Assembly: GCF_013373865.1 (NCBI RefSeq)
Contig: NC_050471.1
Span: 3,366,501 to 3,430,500 of the forward strand
Source of the DNA: Monomorium pharaonis
Lineage: Eukaryota; Arthropoda; Insecta; Hymenoptera; Formicidae
Length of the DNA stretch: 64,000 bases
Direction of reading: 5' to 3'
The notes under the pieces are model-generated. The model worked only from the letters and a program-made list of their open reading frames with translations, was not told where the DNA came from and did not search any database. A program made the translations under genes and the position numbers. Below, in pieces: positions 1-12,035 of the stretch. Position 1 is the first letter of the stretch. Each line of letters starts with the position of its first letter.

Positions 1-1347
1 CGATGGTACCCACGTACAGCGCATTTATTATTGTCCTGTAGTATGGACTGTCGAGTGAAGGTAATTTGATTATTTCCATTTAATCTGTTAACATATTACT
101 TGCGCAAATGTGTTATAATATTATTTATTGTATGTAGTTGTGGGAAGTATACAAAGATAGAAGATGCGTGCGTACATACTATGGACATCGTCAGGCAGTA
201 CGAGATATCAGTTTTGACAATGATGGCAAGCGATTTTTATCAGCAGCTTATGATCGCTATGTAAAACTATGGGACACAGAGACAGGGGCATGTATTAGCC
301 GCTTTACAAGTAGAAAAATTCCATATTGCGCCAAATTTAATCCCGATCCAGATAAGCAGCATCTCTTTGTGGCTGGTACCAGTGACAAAAAGATCATTTG
401 TGTAAGTAAAAAAATTTATTGAAAACGATAAAATACTACTACTACTAATAAAATTTAAGATTTCGATGATACAGACACATAACGATCTTATTTTTGAAAA
501 TAAAAATAATGTTAAAAGTATCATTTAATAATATATATCTATAATTAAATATTAATGATTTAATACTCTATTACAGTGGGATATACGTTCTGGTGAAATA
601 ACGCAGGAATACGATAGACACTTGGGTGCTGTAAATACCATCACATTTGTCGACGAGAACAGACGATTTGTTACAACCAGTGACGATAAGAGTCTCCGGG
701 TTTGGGAATGGTATGAATTTATTTATTCAGTTAAAGATTTATTTTCAAAAAGAGAAATAAACTGTTCTATGGTTAAAGATAATTTTTTTACAGGGACATT
801 CCAGTGGACATGAAATATATAGCCGATCCATCCATGCATTCTATGCCGGCGGTAACACCGTCGCGAAATCAAAAATGGCTTGCTTGCCAGAGCATGGACA
901 ATAAGATTGTCATATTCTCTGCGTTAAATAGATTTAAAATGAATCGAAAGAAAACGTTCACAGGACACATGGTCGCGGGATATGCCTGCGGTTTAGACTT
1001 CTCGCCAGATATGAGGTAATTTATACTTATTCTATTTTAATTATTTAGATATAAAAATATGTGCGTTTTTTTTTTAGTAAAATTACATTTTCTAATTTTG
1101 ATTATTTTTATGTAAAACAATCGAATTTTTAGTAAAACATTTACGTTATATCCTATTCTATCATTTCAGTTATTTGGTATCAGGAGATGCTGATGGTAAA
1201 TGTTATATATGGGACTGGAAAACAACAAAATTGTATAAAAAATGGAAGGCCCATGACGGTGTTTGCATCGATGTGTTGTGGCATCCACATGAACCTTCTA
1301 GACTCGCTACTGCTGGCTGGGATGGCAAAATCAAGTATTGGGACTAA
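1..1347 (+). CDS. CDC40: Pre-mRNA-processing factor 17 (CDC40/PRP17), 3' part of gene
   Basis: Five exons: 1-60, 138-401, 577-710, 794-1015 and 1170-1347 (TAA at 1345-1347), joined through GT-AG introns in continuous frame to give the C-terminal 285 aa. The 5' part lies left of the window (human PRP17 is about 579 aa, so roughly half is present). The protein is WD40 repeats throughout, with typical repeat ends such as VKLWEVY, VKLWDTETG, LRVWEW, YIWDWKT and a terminal IKYWD. The stretches YDRHLGAVNTI, DDKSLRVWEW and SMHSMPAV are hallmarks of PRP17 rather than of a generic WD40 protein. From family knowledge, it is a nuclear spliceosome component acting at the second catalytic step. Nothing looks broken. 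Two AATAAA signals follow at 1410 and 1435. Identity is very secure; only the missing 5' half limits the model. Confidence 0.95.
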
Positions 1348-1440
1348 AACGACTTGTAAGACATAATTAGACAGCTTTATAAAGAACAAAAATATTTTGT
1401 ATATTTGTAAATAAATATTATAGCAATTAGAAGAAATAAA
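1348..1440 (+). other. CDC40 3' UTR with two poly(A) signals
   Basis: A short AT-rich trailer follows the CDC40 stop. Canonical AATAAA hexamers lie at 1410-1415 and 1435-1440, so the mRNA probably ends within a few tens of bases of one of them. The cleavage site itself cannot be seen. Confidence 0.6.
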
Positions 1441-2644
1441 TATTTTTAAACGCTAATGAACTGTCACTGACAACTCATGAATGTGTATGCAGTTTATGCG
1501 AATGCTTTTTTAAACTACGTATAAATAATGATTAAATTATTCATTTTTTAGAAAAATTTACTACTTTTTTCTCAATCCTTTTATTATCTTCTCGTTAATA
1601 CCTTGTCTAATCTCAAACAATTGGATATATCGGATATAATCAAGTTTAATTGTTTCAGTAGAAGACTTCGTTGTTGCTATACAATTGTTACGGCACGTGG
1701 CATGTATAATGCGATACTATTGAATCTCGTCATTTAGCGACACAAATATACCTAGTATTATTTACCGTAGCGCTTCTCTCCAACCCTCCTCGATACCGAT
1801 GAGTTAGCAACCCTGTTTCGCGGGATATGGCGTAAGAAATCAATAGTGCGCGCGTCAGTATACGCCGTACACTCGTGCGGTCGCTCTCCGTATTTTAGCT
1901 CCGATTGCAAAATTAAAACGCGACACGGAGTGCGCTGCCGAAAATTTCTTACTTGACACACAGCACCCCGCCCTATGAAATCCCTCGTGAATTGTAAGCG
2001 TTATGCGTGCGACAAGTATATATCAAGACTACAGATAGAAGTGAGATCTGTTACCACGCAATAAAGTGGCAGGTGAGTTTTCTGTTTACATGCACGCGAC
2101 ATACATGTTGCCAATTCGATATTTATGAGGTATATTATTACGACTGCAGGTCGTTTTGATAAAAAATGGATTTTCAATTCAACTATGTTGGATATTTTAC
2201 ATAGCAAAAACGTTAAGGTGTATATGTATTTTCCTACATTCTATTGAATTTTTTTCTCGTTTAATATCTATTTTGCGAACAAATTAAATGAAATTTGTTC
2301 TCTTTTTTTTTTTTTTTTTTTTTTAATCAAGAACTTCAGAGATAAAAGATATTTTAGTCTGACAATTAGTTATTATTTGAACTAAGTACGAAATATAAAA
2401 AAGAAATTGTACAATCTTTAACATGCTCACAGATATATACAAATTAGAAACCTTTTTTTTGGCCCTTGAAATACAATATATCTGTAATGTTTTATCAACA
2501 TCTATGGTGATTTTATATAATATTTTTTAATAGTTTTTTTTAACAGTGTGTCATTTCTGTATGTTATTATTTATAAGTTTTTAGATGTAAAATAAAAGAT
2601 TTATCTTACAATGATGTTAAAATGTAGGAAAAAGTACTCCTGAA
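1441..2644 (+). promoter_or_regulatory. CDC40-TMEM181 spacer with TMEM181 promoter and likely 5' UTR exon
   Basis: This interval lies between the CDC40 poly(A) signals and the TMEM181 start codon. About 1780-1990 is richer in CpG than the AT-rich flanks, as expected of a housekeeping promoter. A consensus-like donor (GTGGCAG|GTGAGT, GT at 2071) would end a noncoding first exon. Two acceptors could receive it: AACAG|TGTG (exon from 2547, after a T-rich tract) or ATGTAG|GAAA (exon from 2628). A T-run occupies 2303-2324. There is no TATA box I would trust. The transcription start is inferred. Confidence 0.4.
2303..2324. repeat. poly(T) tract
   Basis: Homopolymer T run of about 22 bases between CDC40 and TMEM181, within the inferred 5' UTR intron. 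Confidence 0.9.
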
Positions 2645-5600
2645 ATGGACGGACCTGGATTAGGATACTCGTATCACCTGCCATCCGCCGGTTGGAATCT
2701 TAAAGTTAGAAACGCACTGTCGCAATTCAGTGATCTTTTTAGCGAATTTAACAAGTATATTGCGCCAGCGTATCATCATGATCGCTGCGAGAGGTACGTA
2801 TAATTTCTCTGGAAAATTGTTCAAAGGAGAGATGATAAAAGACTGCGACATAAAGATTGCTTCGTTAAATAATATTTTGCTAAAAACATGATATCTCAAT
2901 TCGAATTAATTTTTTTATCTATTAAGATCCATAGAAAAAAAACAAACGAATTTTCAAAATTACATTGACATAATATTTATATTCATATCAAGAAATGCTC
3001 TTTTTCATCACTAATTGTTGATTTGCATATAATAATAATAATAATGTGCATATATATCTGTATATACGTATTGTTAATTTAAATTAACTCATTTTTTATC
3101 ATGTTTAGATCTGTGCAGATGCGCTTATATTCGATGCACAAGAGGGAATTTGTTATGGTGTTTGTAGCCTTTTTCGCATGTTTCGGATTAGCAATTTTTA
3201 TCGGCCTCGCTGGTGAGTATATCAGCAATAATTTTCCATTTATTTTGAAATAAAAAAATTGAAATATTGACAGCACTATTAACCTTAAACGTATTAAAAA
3301 ATATAATTACGTTAATATTTTTAAAGGGCCGCCTATAACATCAACCAGCGAACAGAAAGCACATTTGAACGGCAGTGAAATGGCCACTGGTCCATTCATT
3401 ATGAAGACACCTCTATTGTCCACGTATAGTCAGCAATTATGGGTGATTGCCAAGCTATCGACATCTAATAACGATGGTAACGTATAATTTCCGGTCATTT
3501 AAACTAATAGAGTAATGTTTGAACAGAATAATTATTCTATGTTTATCTCTTTAGATTACGTTAGACACTATGATGATTATTTTATTGCTAATTTATTTAT
3601 TTGATGCCAATTTAAAAATAATCCTTTCCGTGATAAATGTTTAATAAAAAAAATAAAATAGATTAAATTCCTTAGTTTTTTAAAGCATTGCTTTATAACT
3701 ACAATTGTGAGAACAAAATTCTAGATATATCTTTTTGTATTTTAGTTTATTTCAATCTTAAATCGTAATTTATTATATCTATACTTTATAAGTTTTATTA
3801 TAGATTGTTATACATTAAAAATGACATTTGACAGATGAGAGATATGATAAAGGGTTTCAAGTAAGCGTCTCCATAGACGGTATTACTGCTGATCGCAAAC
3901 TCGTATCCGTACTAGCCCCGGAAGCTGGACATAATCGGTAAATAAAGATGCTCTCGTATTTTTGATAATTGAAGTTGAGACATGAGACTAATTCTACAAA
4001 AAATTATAATTATTATAAATTTGCTATTATGATACATTTATTGCTTTAACAACACACAATAAATAAAACACTATTTAATAAGCTCTAGCTTATATTATAG
4101 TATTGAATAAAATGTATAAATTAATACAGAAATCTCCCAATAATCAGGTAACAATTAAGACCGTTATTATTTTCTAGAACCAGGCATTTGAAATGCGAAA
4201 GGCAATCCTGCGAAGAACTGGTCGTCGCTCACCTCGGATTCCTCGATTACAGTTACTATATAATCACTGTCCGCTTCCATGGACTCGAGAGCTTCCATCA
4301 GCGATACACGATACGAGAACTCACATTCTACGTCAGTAAGCACTGCATGAAATGTCACGTTTGTTTTCAACACGACAATCTGAGATTCGAACGCCTTGTT
4401 TTTTTTCTGTACGTTCTTTACGTTCTATTGTTTTCCTGTTCACAGTTTAAGAACTACAATCCGGCGTTCACGCAGATTGAAATCTGGTTTCGACTGATCT
4501 TCTTATTGACCACGTTCGGAGTAATGGTAATTTATGATCGATATAATAATGATAAACTAAAGGTGGATGAGTTAAAACGAGTCGAGAACTGTTTATTTTG
4601 GCGAAATTAAATGATTGATGTTAAAGATAAAATAGTGCGCGAATTTATCTTTCAATTAATAAAAATATGTAAATATGTATCATGAGAAAAGTATATTTTT
4701 AATTGATAATTGAGAAAGAAATTTATCATTAAGTCAATTTCTGATATCGAGAATCAGAAACTTGCAGTTTTGCAAAATAAATTCCTGTCGATATCTTTTT
4801 AACTTGGCCTATTTTTTCGTAAATATTTAAAGCTCGTTTTAGAAATCGAAAAAAAAAAAATTTATCGCTTTCAGTGTTGGTTCGGCCATTCACTTAGAAA
4901 ATATCCGCTGCACGATTGGTCGATAGAGCAAAAATGGATCTCTATACTTCTTCCATTACTAATTCTGTACAATAGTAAGTTTCCGAGATTCTGAAATTTT
5001 CTACTAATATACATTTTCATAATTTTCGGTTTTTTGACGTTGCACTTTAATCGAACAGATCCATTGTTCCCCATGACATTCTTGGTGAACTCATGGGTAC
5101 CTGGTATGTTGGATGCAATCCTGCAAACGACTTTCCTATGTGCCATCCTCATGTTCTGGCTCTGTGTTTATCATGGCCTTAGACAGGTATTATGATATTA
5201 TCGTCAAAAACTGAGAAAGGTTCATTAATAAATAATCTTTGATACGCAAAACATTAATAATGAGATACTAAATTAGTTAATTGATTATACATTACTTATT
5301 TTATTATTAATAAATTAACAAATGTAAAGTCGCGTTTTTATTGAGGCTATAAAATATGAATATACATTTTTAAAATTTTAGTTCTTAATACACATTTTGT
5401 TCCAAAATAAAAATCTCAGATTCTGTTATCTTATTTTCTTATAATGTGCTACACATATTAATTATCTTAATTGACAATTTGTCTATTTAGAACGAGAGAC
5501 GGCTTATCACGTTTTATCTGCCCAAACTCTTAGTGGTGGGTATGTTATGGGGTGCGGCATTGACTCTTGCCACGTGGCTTCGTTGCACCGAACTAGAGGA

Positions 5601-8566
5601 TCCTACTTATAATTATGTTCTCGATACATCGAATTACTACGTAAGTTGAACTTATTAATACAAGTAATAATATAAGTTATTACAATGTAGAATATACGCT
5701 TATAGGCTACCTTTTTTATCAGTGTAAATTATAAAAAAGATATTTTGTTATGTTATTTTCTTTAGGCTTGTTTTTTAACAAATACACAGATTGTCGAAAT
5801 CTTTTGCAACAAGTCACGTTTTTTCTTACGATCTCAGCAAATTTGACAATTCGATTTATAAGGCCAGTCGCACACCTTGAGATGTGAATCGAAGTAAAGT
5901 CCGGTGGGACACGCCTGTAATCGAGGCGTTCCCCAATTACATTGATAGAATCGATCGCATAGAAAGGGATGCGACAATAATAACGATCCCGGATAATGAA
6001 TCGGGCATCGTGGAAACGGCCGCGGGCAACCAATCCAGGGCGAATCGCAACCGGCCTGCCACGGCCAGTCGCACAACTGGAGAATGGGATTGAAGTGCAA
6101 TCCCTCTGGACACTCAAAGAGCACCGGCACGCCCCAGTCGCATTTGTAGAACTAAAATTATTAAAAATTGTTTTCTTTAAATATGAAAGAATTCAATACT
6201 TAGAACGTTACAGAACAGTATACGATCTCTATACGATCAAGAAGGAAGAGTTAAGTTTGTAGAAAGTATTCGATAATTAGTGAAAAATTTTATAAATTTA
6301 CTTTTAATTTACTTGTCAATTCTTTTCTGTGAGGAAACTTACCAAGCTGCAATTAGTTGAATGAGACAATAACTTCAAATCTTCGTGGTGCGCAAGCCCA
6401 GCGCACGGATTTTCCTCTTCCGTCTCAAAGGCACTCAGGTTTTTCACAATGTTGATCTTGAGCTTTACTTCGCACATCGCTTTCGCGTCATACTCGTATA
6501 CTTGGTAACTCCGATCGCGGTTCTCATAATTCGTCGAATCTTCCGGCGGACACAATAGCTGCATTGTGCAGCTTACTTGCAGTGGCTTCGATTCGCTATA
6601 TTTCGCGATGTCTTTCTGCAATTCCACCGGACATTTGATGATTGTATATAATCCGCTGATCCTTAGCGAAGCTTGCAGTATAATAATTCCGATTGCTGAT
6701 GGAGAAAATAACTTATTCGTTGACGATTTATTTCGTTAATCAACAAGAGCAGTATAAAGTCGTTCTCTTCATTAAAAAGAGTTTCAGAATAATTGCTAGA
6801 TACAAAATGTCACTGCTTTAATTTAATATCCTCACAATTTTATATAGAGAAAAAGAGAATAGATATATATATTTATAACGAAAGTTAATAAACACGACAA
6901 TTATTCTCTCTATGTCATAATTTTTTATATTTATTTAAAATAGATTGAAAAAATATTATGTATAAATAATTTTAATAATTTTACATAAATTATAAAACAA
7001 ATTTTTTTCTATTAATTGTTGTTAAGAATACATATTATAATTTTAGTCGATTAAATATTTCTTATTAACTTGTACCCAGATTTTCTCAAGGAAAGGATTC
7101 AGAGAGAGTTAAGAATAAATACTCACCGAATCGTCTCATGTTCACAGACGAATAAATCAAAGATAATTTTATCATTAGTTTTAGCTATTATGGAATACCT
7201 ATTGCTCTCGCATGTTCTTTACACTTGCAATTCTCTTCTTTTTGCACTCTCACATTCAATCGCGATCTGATACTGATATTCTCTCTGAGATAATTTCTCA
7301 ACTAGTGCTCCTCATGTTGTACTTCAAGAAATCAGTTCCCGATCTTTATTTGGCGTCGTATCGAAAGTAGTATAGAGATCCAGAACTAGTCTCTACCGAA
7401 GAAAAGCGACAAAAAGACGTGACAACGTGCTTGATCGAAATGCAATTATTTACAATAGAAAGATCTATGAAATTAATATGTATTAAATCTGTACTTTCTA
7501 ACACATCTGTTTTTCCAGGGCTTCAAGGTATTCTTCTTCACGGTGGGTGGCTTCTACATCGCATATCTGTTGCTTCTTATATTAAAAGCCTACAGCGAAC
7601 TTCGATCTATGCCATATTTCGGTAAATATATTTTTTAACTTGCGCTAAGGCTGTCATTCAATGAAAATATCATTTTGTATAATCTTATATATTTAGGGAG
7701 AGATATTCGAAATATTTAAAAATTGAATTGACGACAAATATTATTTTTATCAAGAAAAAACCTCATAATATCATTATGCTTATCTGCTTTTTCATTTATC
7801 TTAGCAAAGTAGAAAAGAAGATATTTATCACGCGATTATTTTAATTAAATTAAATTAAAAATAATCTGAAACATGACACTTAGCATGACGCTTTATTCGA
7901 TCATAAATTGAGCTTGAGACTATCACGTCTTTGAATGATAATCTACAATTAACTGCAGATAAAGCGTATGATTTGTTTTGCAGATTTACGTCTGCGATTT
8001 TTAACATTGCTCGCTGCAGTGGTCGCCGGCGTTTGCAGTTTGGTTACTGCACGTCAATTCGGAGCCGGTGTATTGGAGGACAGCTTTGCTTCTCGCCTCT
8101 CCACATATTACCGCACGTCCGCGCAATTCATGGCTCTTTATGGTCTTTTGAATTTTTATTTGTACACCATGGCATATGTTTACGCTCCTGCGCTCCAGCA
8201 GGTCTATGGGCAACGTGAGTATCATTAATATTATTTATGAAAATAATCTTATTCCTTTTCTATAATTATAAAATATAATTAAAAGTAATTATATATTAAA
8301 AGCTATTATAATTGATTTTCCTTTATTTTCTAAGGATCTCTATGTGTATCATTAATTCATAAACATAAGTAAAATATAGATATATAGATATATTTATTTA
8401 TATTCATTTTTTGTTTTTTTTATTTATTACAGACTCGTCGATAACGAAAGACAGTCCCGCATTCTCGATGTTTAATGATTCGGAGGAGGAAGTAATATAT
8501 GGATCGGACGAGGACAGCCGGCGACCGCTGACTCGCACTCCACGAAATGCAGAGGACAGTGACTAA
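2645..8566 (+). CDS. TMEM181: Transmembrane protein 181 homologue, complete
   Basis: Twelve coding exons: 2645-2793, 3109-3212, 3327-3476, 3835-3937, 4178-4331, 4446-4526, 4875-4974, 5059-5186, 5491-5640, 7519-7621, 7984-8214 and 8433-8566 (TAA 8564-8566). They sum to 1,587 nt, 528 aa, with every junction in frame and GT-AG. The ATG at 2645 is the first in frame after a TAA at 2618. Layout: cytosolic N-terminus; TM1 about 64-84 after LYSMHKREF; a lumenal/extracellular beta-rich domain about 85-228; then roughly seven membrane spans (about 232-248, 267-281, 300-320, 333-353, 376-396, 412-430, 455-475); then an acidic tail containing DSPAFSMFNDSEEEVIYGSD. The blocks NYNPAFTQIEIWFR, FYLPKLLVVGMLW and YGLLNFYLYTMAYVY match vertebrate TMEM181 (GPR178), a Wntless-like membrane protein. 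Its physiological role is poorly known. The 1.9-kb intron after exon 9 contains an antisense gene. Confidence 0.95.
5834..7139 (-). CDS. Secreted peritrophin-like protein with two CBM14 domains, nested in a TMEM181 intron
   Basis: Three exons on the minus strand: 7139-7127 (ATG AGA CGA TTC G, then GTGAGT), 6695-6343 and 6151-5834 (TGA). They total 684 nt and encode 227 aa in continuous frame. Residues 1-20 (MRRFAIGIIILQASLRISG) form a plausible signal peptide. Residues 102-157 and 171-224 are two type-2 chitin-binding (CBM14/peritrophin-A) domains. The six cysteines are spaced 17-5-9-12-7 in the first and 15-5-9-12-7 in the second, each with FYxC and a CDWPxxxxC end. Residues 26-100 hold a cysteine-containing segment I do not recognise. 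The family binds chitin in peritrophic matrix, cuticle or tracheal lining, so an extracellular role is expected. The whole gene sits inside TMEM181 intron 5641-7518, antisense to it. Paired GATA-like motifs lie just upstream (about 7160-7172). The gene name and tissue are unknown. Confidence 0.88.
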
Positions 8567-9693
8567 GGGCCTTAAGAAAAAAATGTCACTATGCTAATTG
8601 AAATATATAGATCATTAAATGAAAAAAGTAATCTATATGATGACTTTGAATTCACGTTTTTAGTCTGATTCGCAGTCATGCTGCCATCACATTAAAAACT
8701 AAAAAAAAACTAACCGTGTCTAAAAAGTCGTGTAAGTAATTTGTTGAAAATCAAATGTTAATTGTAAATGAAGACGTTGCGTCACGTTTTTGCAGGCTCC
8801 AAGATGCATATTGTACAAAAATTATGAATATATATTCTAAAAATATGAATTTATACATCACATTGCGTATAGAAATAATGTAAAAATTGAAAGAAGAGAA
8901 TATGAATGGAATGATAGGAAAAATAGGAAACAAATTTTACAAATTTTTTAAATGTCAGCTGATTTTAGGAATAATGTAGGAAAAGAATTCCTAATAACGC
9001 CTTTTGAACCTATTTTTCATGACAAAATTTTAGGAATAATTAAAACAGAATAATTATGAAAGTTATATTTCACAATATTGAATGTTGTGCATTTGTTTAT
9101 TTGTTATTCTAAAATTATATCTAAAATTTCATTTATTTATTTTGACGTTATCATAATGTTATTTATATTTTATTGTAAATTCTAAATATATTTTTTGCGG
9201 TGTCCTATAAGACATACGTGAAAATTAAAAGAATAATTGTAAACATAATAGGAGCCAAACTATTATATTATGTTAAATACTCGTAAGATATTACCAGTTT
9301 TTATACGAAATGTATTCAATTGACAAAGTTAATATAAATATAGTAGATATAGCATGTTTACGTATTATCAATAAGGTGTTTATTATTATTAGGTAAAAAA
9401 CATGCGCATAAGACATGGATAACAATGCGTGTTTTATACCTGGAAATCCATTACATTACATAGGAAAACAGAAATCTATAAGAAAAATAGATTTTTGAGA
9501 ACTTGTAATATTAGAGACATACCTATTTCACTAAGAATTTGTAATGATTTTGTATTGACTCACAGTTTTTCTGATAATGACAAAATTTCTGATGGAAACA
9601 GAATTTGTAAAAAAGGAACGTAATATTTTCTGTTAATAATAATCATTTCTTATCATTGTTTATATGTCTGAATAACACTATATACTTAATAAA
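8567..9693 (+). other. TMEM181 3' UTR to poly(A) signal
   Basis: AT-rich noncoding sequence after the TMEM181 stop with no sustained reading frame. The best terminal signal is AATAAA at 9688-9693. It is followed about 25 bases later by TTTATT (9718-9723), the minus-strand equivalent for the converging gene. The UTR extent is inferred. Confidence 0.45.
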
Positions 9694-11247
9694 GAAATCT
9701 TACAAATCACTAGAACGTTTATTGTTATTAAAAACTGTGTTATAATATTTAAGCCAATATACTATCATATCCGATTTATATTATTTTGCTTTCTTTATCA
9801 TCTAGAATTTTTTCTTTCTTCTCTGGAATTATTCCTTTAATCTTTTCTGTGTAGTGAATATCCTGTATATATCTATATAGATTATACAATATACTCTCGG
9901 GACGGGAGAATAGACTTTTGCATAATGCATGATACATAAGAGAATTAACCAATTAAAAATTTTCATTTCTATTCTGGTGAAGGAAATATGGGATTCTGAT
10001 TGATTCTTTCATGCATTATATAAAAATCCGTGGTCTCAATTTTAATATCTTAAACGGTATCTATCCAATATAATTGGGGTGATAATAAAACACGTATTTT
10101 TGCCATTCAATGTATGGTTTTATATCATAATGTTATTACAGAAATGGTATTTCATAATAATTAAAAGTAATAATAGTTTTATTGATAAATCACTCGCGTG
10201 GGTGCGCCGATGGATTGACCTTATCGCTTTCGTGATGTAGGCATTCACATCAATCGACGCGCGCACACGGTTGTTTCCAGTTTTTTTTTGTTCAATTACA
10301 TTTTCTTTTTGCATCAAATCTTCCCTTTTTCACCATTATCATTATTATCATCATACATAATGGAAAAAAATGTTACATTTGTACAGCCATCATATACATG
10401 TTACATTTAGAATACCGTTAATCCATTATCCACTTTTTTGTCTCGTTAAATGTGTGTATAGAGAGTGTCATGTGTTTTCCTTTCCTTTTTCTCTCGGCGT
10501 GTATACATGTGAATGTATATGTGGAGGTGTAAGTGGGTGTATATGTATAGATATGCCTACTTAATGAGAGTGAAAAATGCTATTTAGTCTCAATACAAAC
10601 TACCAGCACGGCTCTCTGCATCGTAAGTCGATCGTAAGGTGGATTTTCAGAAATTTTCGTAAAATTCGGAATTATATCTTCGTATCTGTACGTATGTGTA
10701 CGCCCAATGTATCAAGGGGGAAAAATATGAAAATTCATGTTCGCGCGCACGACGCGCAGCATCAACTACATTCTCAACCTCCTGTTAACAATGTAGATCG
10801 CCCTACGTGCAATTTGTATTAAATCTATAGAATGTGGCAGAGAAAGAGAGAGATGATAATAAATAAGATCTAAAAGTAGGTATTTTCCGCTGCGTACAAA
10901 AAAAAGACAAAACTCAAGCAAGATGAAAGTAATATATGTGTGTAATTATTCGTAAACGATTAATCAATACAATAATCACTGTATCTACTTAGTCGTAATA
11001 CGTAGCCGTTTTGCAGTACGAGAACAAATATTATTTATCGCTATACTCAAGTATATGTATAATTCCTTAATTGATTATTTATAACTTCATTTACTTTATT
11101 ATTTTAATACGTGGCGGAGACCGCTACCGAGACAATTCTAAGATAATAACTCGATAGATCTCTAAGTTCTCAGTGTGTGTTGTGTGTGTATGTGTATATG
11201 TGCAATAAAATGCAGTTACATTGTCGCGGCTTTTTAATCGAGAGACG

Positions 11248-11255
<8 letters not shown>

Positions 11256-11325
<70 letters not shown>
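11256..11325. repeat. (GA)n microsatellite, about 70 bp
   Basis: Uninterrupted GA dinucleotide tract. In the minus-strand pumilio transcript it would be read as (CU)n inside the presumed 3' UTR. Serine/leucine-rich open frames across it are repeat artefacts. Confidence 0.95.
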
Positions 11326-11328
<3 letters not shown>

Positions 11329-12027
11329 GAAAGAAACAAATAAAAATCAGAGAGACGCTTGCATCCACGTGAAAAAACTTTCGCAATCAAATCGACAAAA
11401 AGATAAGATCAAAACGCAGTACTTGATAAAACGTTCAAGTCGATGGAAAATTATAAAACAAAATAAACTAAATCGGTTTACACCAACAGTTTGCAACAAC
11501 GCGCACATTTGTGAATTCGTGACTAATTGTTGCGAAAATTAAAAATGCAAAAACTCTTAAAATTACGACAGAAGCTAACGTAAAATTATTTTCGAGATCG
11601 ATTATTAATTTTTTTCGGCACTCTAAATAATCAGATTGCAATGCGTCTCGATTATTGGCTCGAAAAGCTGGCGCTTTTAAAGATAAGAGCGACAATTGAA
11701 ATTATAAATTTCCATTTGAGTCTATCCCGAAAAAATTCTGAGAATAAAATTCACGCTTTCATACAACGCAAACTTGCTTGTCAATCATAAGTTTTAGAAG
11801 CCGGACTGAACTTCTCAATTATGTTCTTGAAAAATTGTGGTACCGGTTTGCAATTTATAATACTGCGATGCCATTATTTGCAGTGACATTAATATAAGCA
11901 ATAAATTAAAATTGATGCTAATAAATATTAAATAAAAAATATATCATAAATAACTGTAATATAATTTTAAATGTAATATTCACAATACTGCGTTAATATT
12001 GTTTTTCTATTTCTTTTTAATTATATA

Positions 12028-12035
12028 TATATACA
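12028..12035 (-). promoter_or_regulatory. Pumilio response element match in presumed pum 3' UTR
   Basis: TATATACA on +, i.e. TGTATATA in the minus-strand mRNA, an exact match to the UGUANAUA consensus. It lies in an AT-repeat context, so it may be chance. Confidence 0.3.

Noticed and set aside
4188..4610. A continuous 140-codon frame on the plus strand
   Set aside because: It reads through a 114-base TMEM181 intron (4332-4445) and past a donor; the spliced reading restores the TMEM181 blocks.
5719..6117. A 132-codon minus-strand frame overlapping the nested gene
   Set aside because: It is a shifted frame across exon 3 of the chitin-binding gene; the overlapping frame has the CBM14 cysteine pattern and correct splice sites.
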